Shown here piece by piece: positions 4,612 through 5,585 of a stretch of DNA of 5,585 bases; position 1 is the stretch's first letter, and each line of letters starts with the position of its first letter. The translations under genes and the position numbers were made by a program. This stretch comes from JAUYLU01 sp038065675. GTDB lineage: Bacteria; Patescibacteriota; Minisyncoccia; Phycocordibacterales; VMEP01. Where the stretch lies: positions 1 through 5,585 of the forward strand of contig JBBTQM010000020.1 of the NCBI GenBank assembly GCA_038065675.1, in the 5' to 3' direction. The notes below the pieces were generated by a model. That model had not been told where the DNA came from. It saw only the letters and a program-made list of their open reading frames with translations, and did no database searches.

Positions 4612-4628
4612 TTCCGCCTTAGGCGGAA
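4612..4628. repeat. 17-base inverted repeat abutting the -35 box
   Basis: TTCCGCC-TTA-GGCGGAA is a perfect 7-bp inverted repeat ending one base upstream of the TTGATA element. A T-run precedes it, rather than follows it, on the minus strand, so it is not a normal intrinsic terminator for the gene ending at 4648. It could be an operator, an mRNA 3'-end stabilising hairpin, or a dispersed palindromic repeat. Confidence 0.5.
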
Positions 4629-4647
4629 AAAACTTAAAACCAATTAT

Positions 4648-5268
4648 TTAAATAAATTTAAACTCCTTAAACACATCTTCGTAAAGGCCGACAATACGGC
4701 GCGCTTCATGTTGGGACAAAAAAAACTCCGAGCCTTCATGGGCGATTTTATTGCGGACTTTGTGCGCTTCCCAAGCGCTTTGGATATTTGAAAAATCCGA
4801 CGGCTCTACCGTTTTTAACCGCTCGCCCAAATCCTTACCTTGGTATCCCATGCGCCGAACCATTTCATCAAGCATATTGTCTGCTTCCAAAATCGCAAGT
4901 CTCCATTCGGCGGGATTGGCGGAATTCACATGGTCTAAAACGACCTGCCATCTGTCGTTTTGCGGAGTCGGCTCCGACTCAAAAGGCGCGGCGGATTCCA
5001 GAGCCTTCTTTTCGGCGCGCCGTATTTCATAAATCCGCACGAGAGAATAAACGATTATTATTATGAAAAAAACCGAAGCTAAAGAAAGGAAAATTTTCAG
5101 TGTGTAAAAAAAGCTCTGGATTGATTCCGGCGGAACTCCGGAACCATTATTTGCTCCGCCGGTTACGTAAATGAAAAAATCGTAAAACTGCCTGAAAAAT
5201 TCATAAATCTGGTTAAAAAGATAATCAAGATTGAGAAATCTGACCTCAAATAGTTTCTGTTCCGGCAT
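4648..5268 (-). CDS. Membrane-anchored protein with HEPN-like cytoplasmic domain
   Basis: A 206-residue protein of unknown function, of a kind I associate with CPR genomes. An aromatic amphipathic stretch lies at about 11-35, then a Gly/Asn/Ser-rich linker, one strong transmembrane helix (about 57-79), a basic stop-transfer segment (RIYEIRRAEKK) and a charged linker to about 104. The soluble helical domain (about 105-206) contains AEWRLAILEADNMLDEM and AWEAHKVRNKIAHEG, then a final helix EARRIVGLYEDVFKEF. R172-N-x3-H177 matches the HEPN-superfamily Rx4-6H motif and sits at the usual place before the last helix; HEPN domains are often RNases or RNA binders. That assignment is inference from motif and helix order, not homology proven here. 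The ATG at 5268 lies 3 bases after the gatA stop, implying an operon, yet a perfect TATAAT also ends 6 bases before it. Confidence 0.85.
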   Translation of the reverse strand: MPEQKLFEVRFLNLDYLFNQIYEFFRQFYDFFIYVTGGANNGSGVPPESIQSFFYTLKIFLSLASVFFIIIIVYSLVRIYEIRRAEKKALESAAPFESEPTPQNDRWQVVLDHVNSANPAEWRLAILEADNMLDEMVRRMGYQGKDLGERLKTVEPSDFSNIQSAWEAHKVRNKIAHEGSEFFLSQHEARRIVGLYEDVFKEFKFI

Positions 5269-5271
5269 GTT

Positions 5272-5585
5272 TTAATTATAGCGCTTCTCTACAACTCTGC
5301 CGATTTCAAAAAGCGACGCTTCTCCCCACCATGGCGCAATAATCTGAAAACCTAAAGGTAGCCCTTCTTTGGTGCGTCCTGACGGAACGGAAATTGCCGG
5401 CACCCCGGCGAGATTGACGGGAACGGTGAAAATATCAGCCAGATACATTTCAAGGGGATTAGCGGTTTTTTCTCCGAGCTTAAATGCCGGAGTCGGCGTC
5501 GTCGGCGTTACTATGGCGTCAACATCGCAAAATGCCGAACGAAAGTCTTCCGTAATGAGAGCGCGGACGGCGGTCGCCTTGCCGT
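5272..5585 (-). CDS. gatA: Asp/Glu-tRNA amidotransferase subunit A, C-terminal end (cut by window edge)
   Basis: GatA is the glutaminase subunit of GatCAB, which converts misacylated Glu-tRNA(Gln) or Asp-tRNA(Asn) to the correct Gln- or Asn-tRNA. The 103 visible C-terminal residues match the amidase-signature family: VDAIVTPTTPTPAFKLGEK, then NPLEMYLADIFTVPVNLAGV, PAISVPSG, GLPLGFQIIAPWWGEASLF and a short final helix ending VVEKRYN. The catalytic Ser-Ser-Lys triad lies upstream, outside the window. The product fits the tRNA-rich context. Its last codons TAT AAT TAA coincide with the -10-like box in front of the next gene. Confidence 0.97.
   Translation of the reverse strand, partial: GKATAVRALITEDFRSAFCDVDAIVTPTTPTPAFKLGEKTANPLEMYLADIFTVPVNLAGVPAISVPSGRTKEGLPLGFQIIAPWWGEASLFEIGRVVEKRYN
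5275..5280 (-). promoter_or_regulatory. -10-like TATAAT inside the gatA 3' end
   Basis: A perfect TATAAT formed by the last two sense codons of gatA ends 6 bases before the ATG at 5268. TCGGCA, 17 bases upstream, matches four of six -35 positions. If used, it would give a leaderless mRNA for the membrane protein. It could equally be a chance result of a Tyr-Asn C-terminus. Confidence 0.35.

Overview
The window looks like a stretch of a Candidate Phyla Radiation / Patescibacteria (Parcubacteria-like) chromosome. The evidence is the set of compact, barely spaced genes, a release factor 2 with a strongly shortened N-terminal domain, CPR-style FtsE and FtsX sequences, a short membrane protein of a type I associate with CPR genomes, and almost no Shine-Dalgarno sequences. 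This assignment is inferred from protein character, not from a marker tree. Every gene seen lies on the minus strand, so transcription runs from high to low coordinates.

In transcription order: the C-terminal end of gatA (amidotransferase subunit of the Asp-tRNA(Asn)/Glu-tRNA(Gln) amidotransferase) enters at the right edge. Three bases later comes a 206-residue membrane-anchored protein whose cytoplasmic domain carries a HEPN-like RN-x3-H motif. A 228-base non-coding stretch (4420-4647) follows. It holds an inverted repeat, a good sigma70-type promoter (TTGATA-N16-TATAAT), a short hairpin with a T-tract, and a decayed duplicate of the 5' half of the initiator tRNA. Five tRNA genes come next: initiator Met(CAU), a second CAU tRNA (Met or Ile2), Asp(GUC), Thr(GGU) and Thr(CGU). 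A pair of identical 19-bp palindromes sits 42 bp apart between the second CAU tRNA and tRNA-Asp, and a CTAG-based 7-bp repeat fills the spacer between the two Thr tRNAs.

Four bases after the last tRNA starts a small, AT-rich capless HAD-family hydrolase gene, then prfB (RF2), then ftsE. A clear intrinsic terminator follows ftsE, then ftsX under its own -10 element, and finally the N-terminal 201 codons of pyrG (CTP synthase), cut by the left edge. The prfB-ftsE-ftsX order is a known conserved arrangement in several bacterial groups.

Functionally the window combines translation (GatA, five tRNAs, RF2), cell division and peptidoglycan-hydrolase control (FtsEX) and pyrimidine nucleotide synthesis (PyrG). 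The less ordinary elements are the paired palindrome, the putative membrane-tethered HEPN domain, the rearranged initiator-tRNA copy, and -10 boxes placed 6-8 bases before three start codons, which suggests leaderless mRNAs. No CRISPR array, transposase or phage module is visible.
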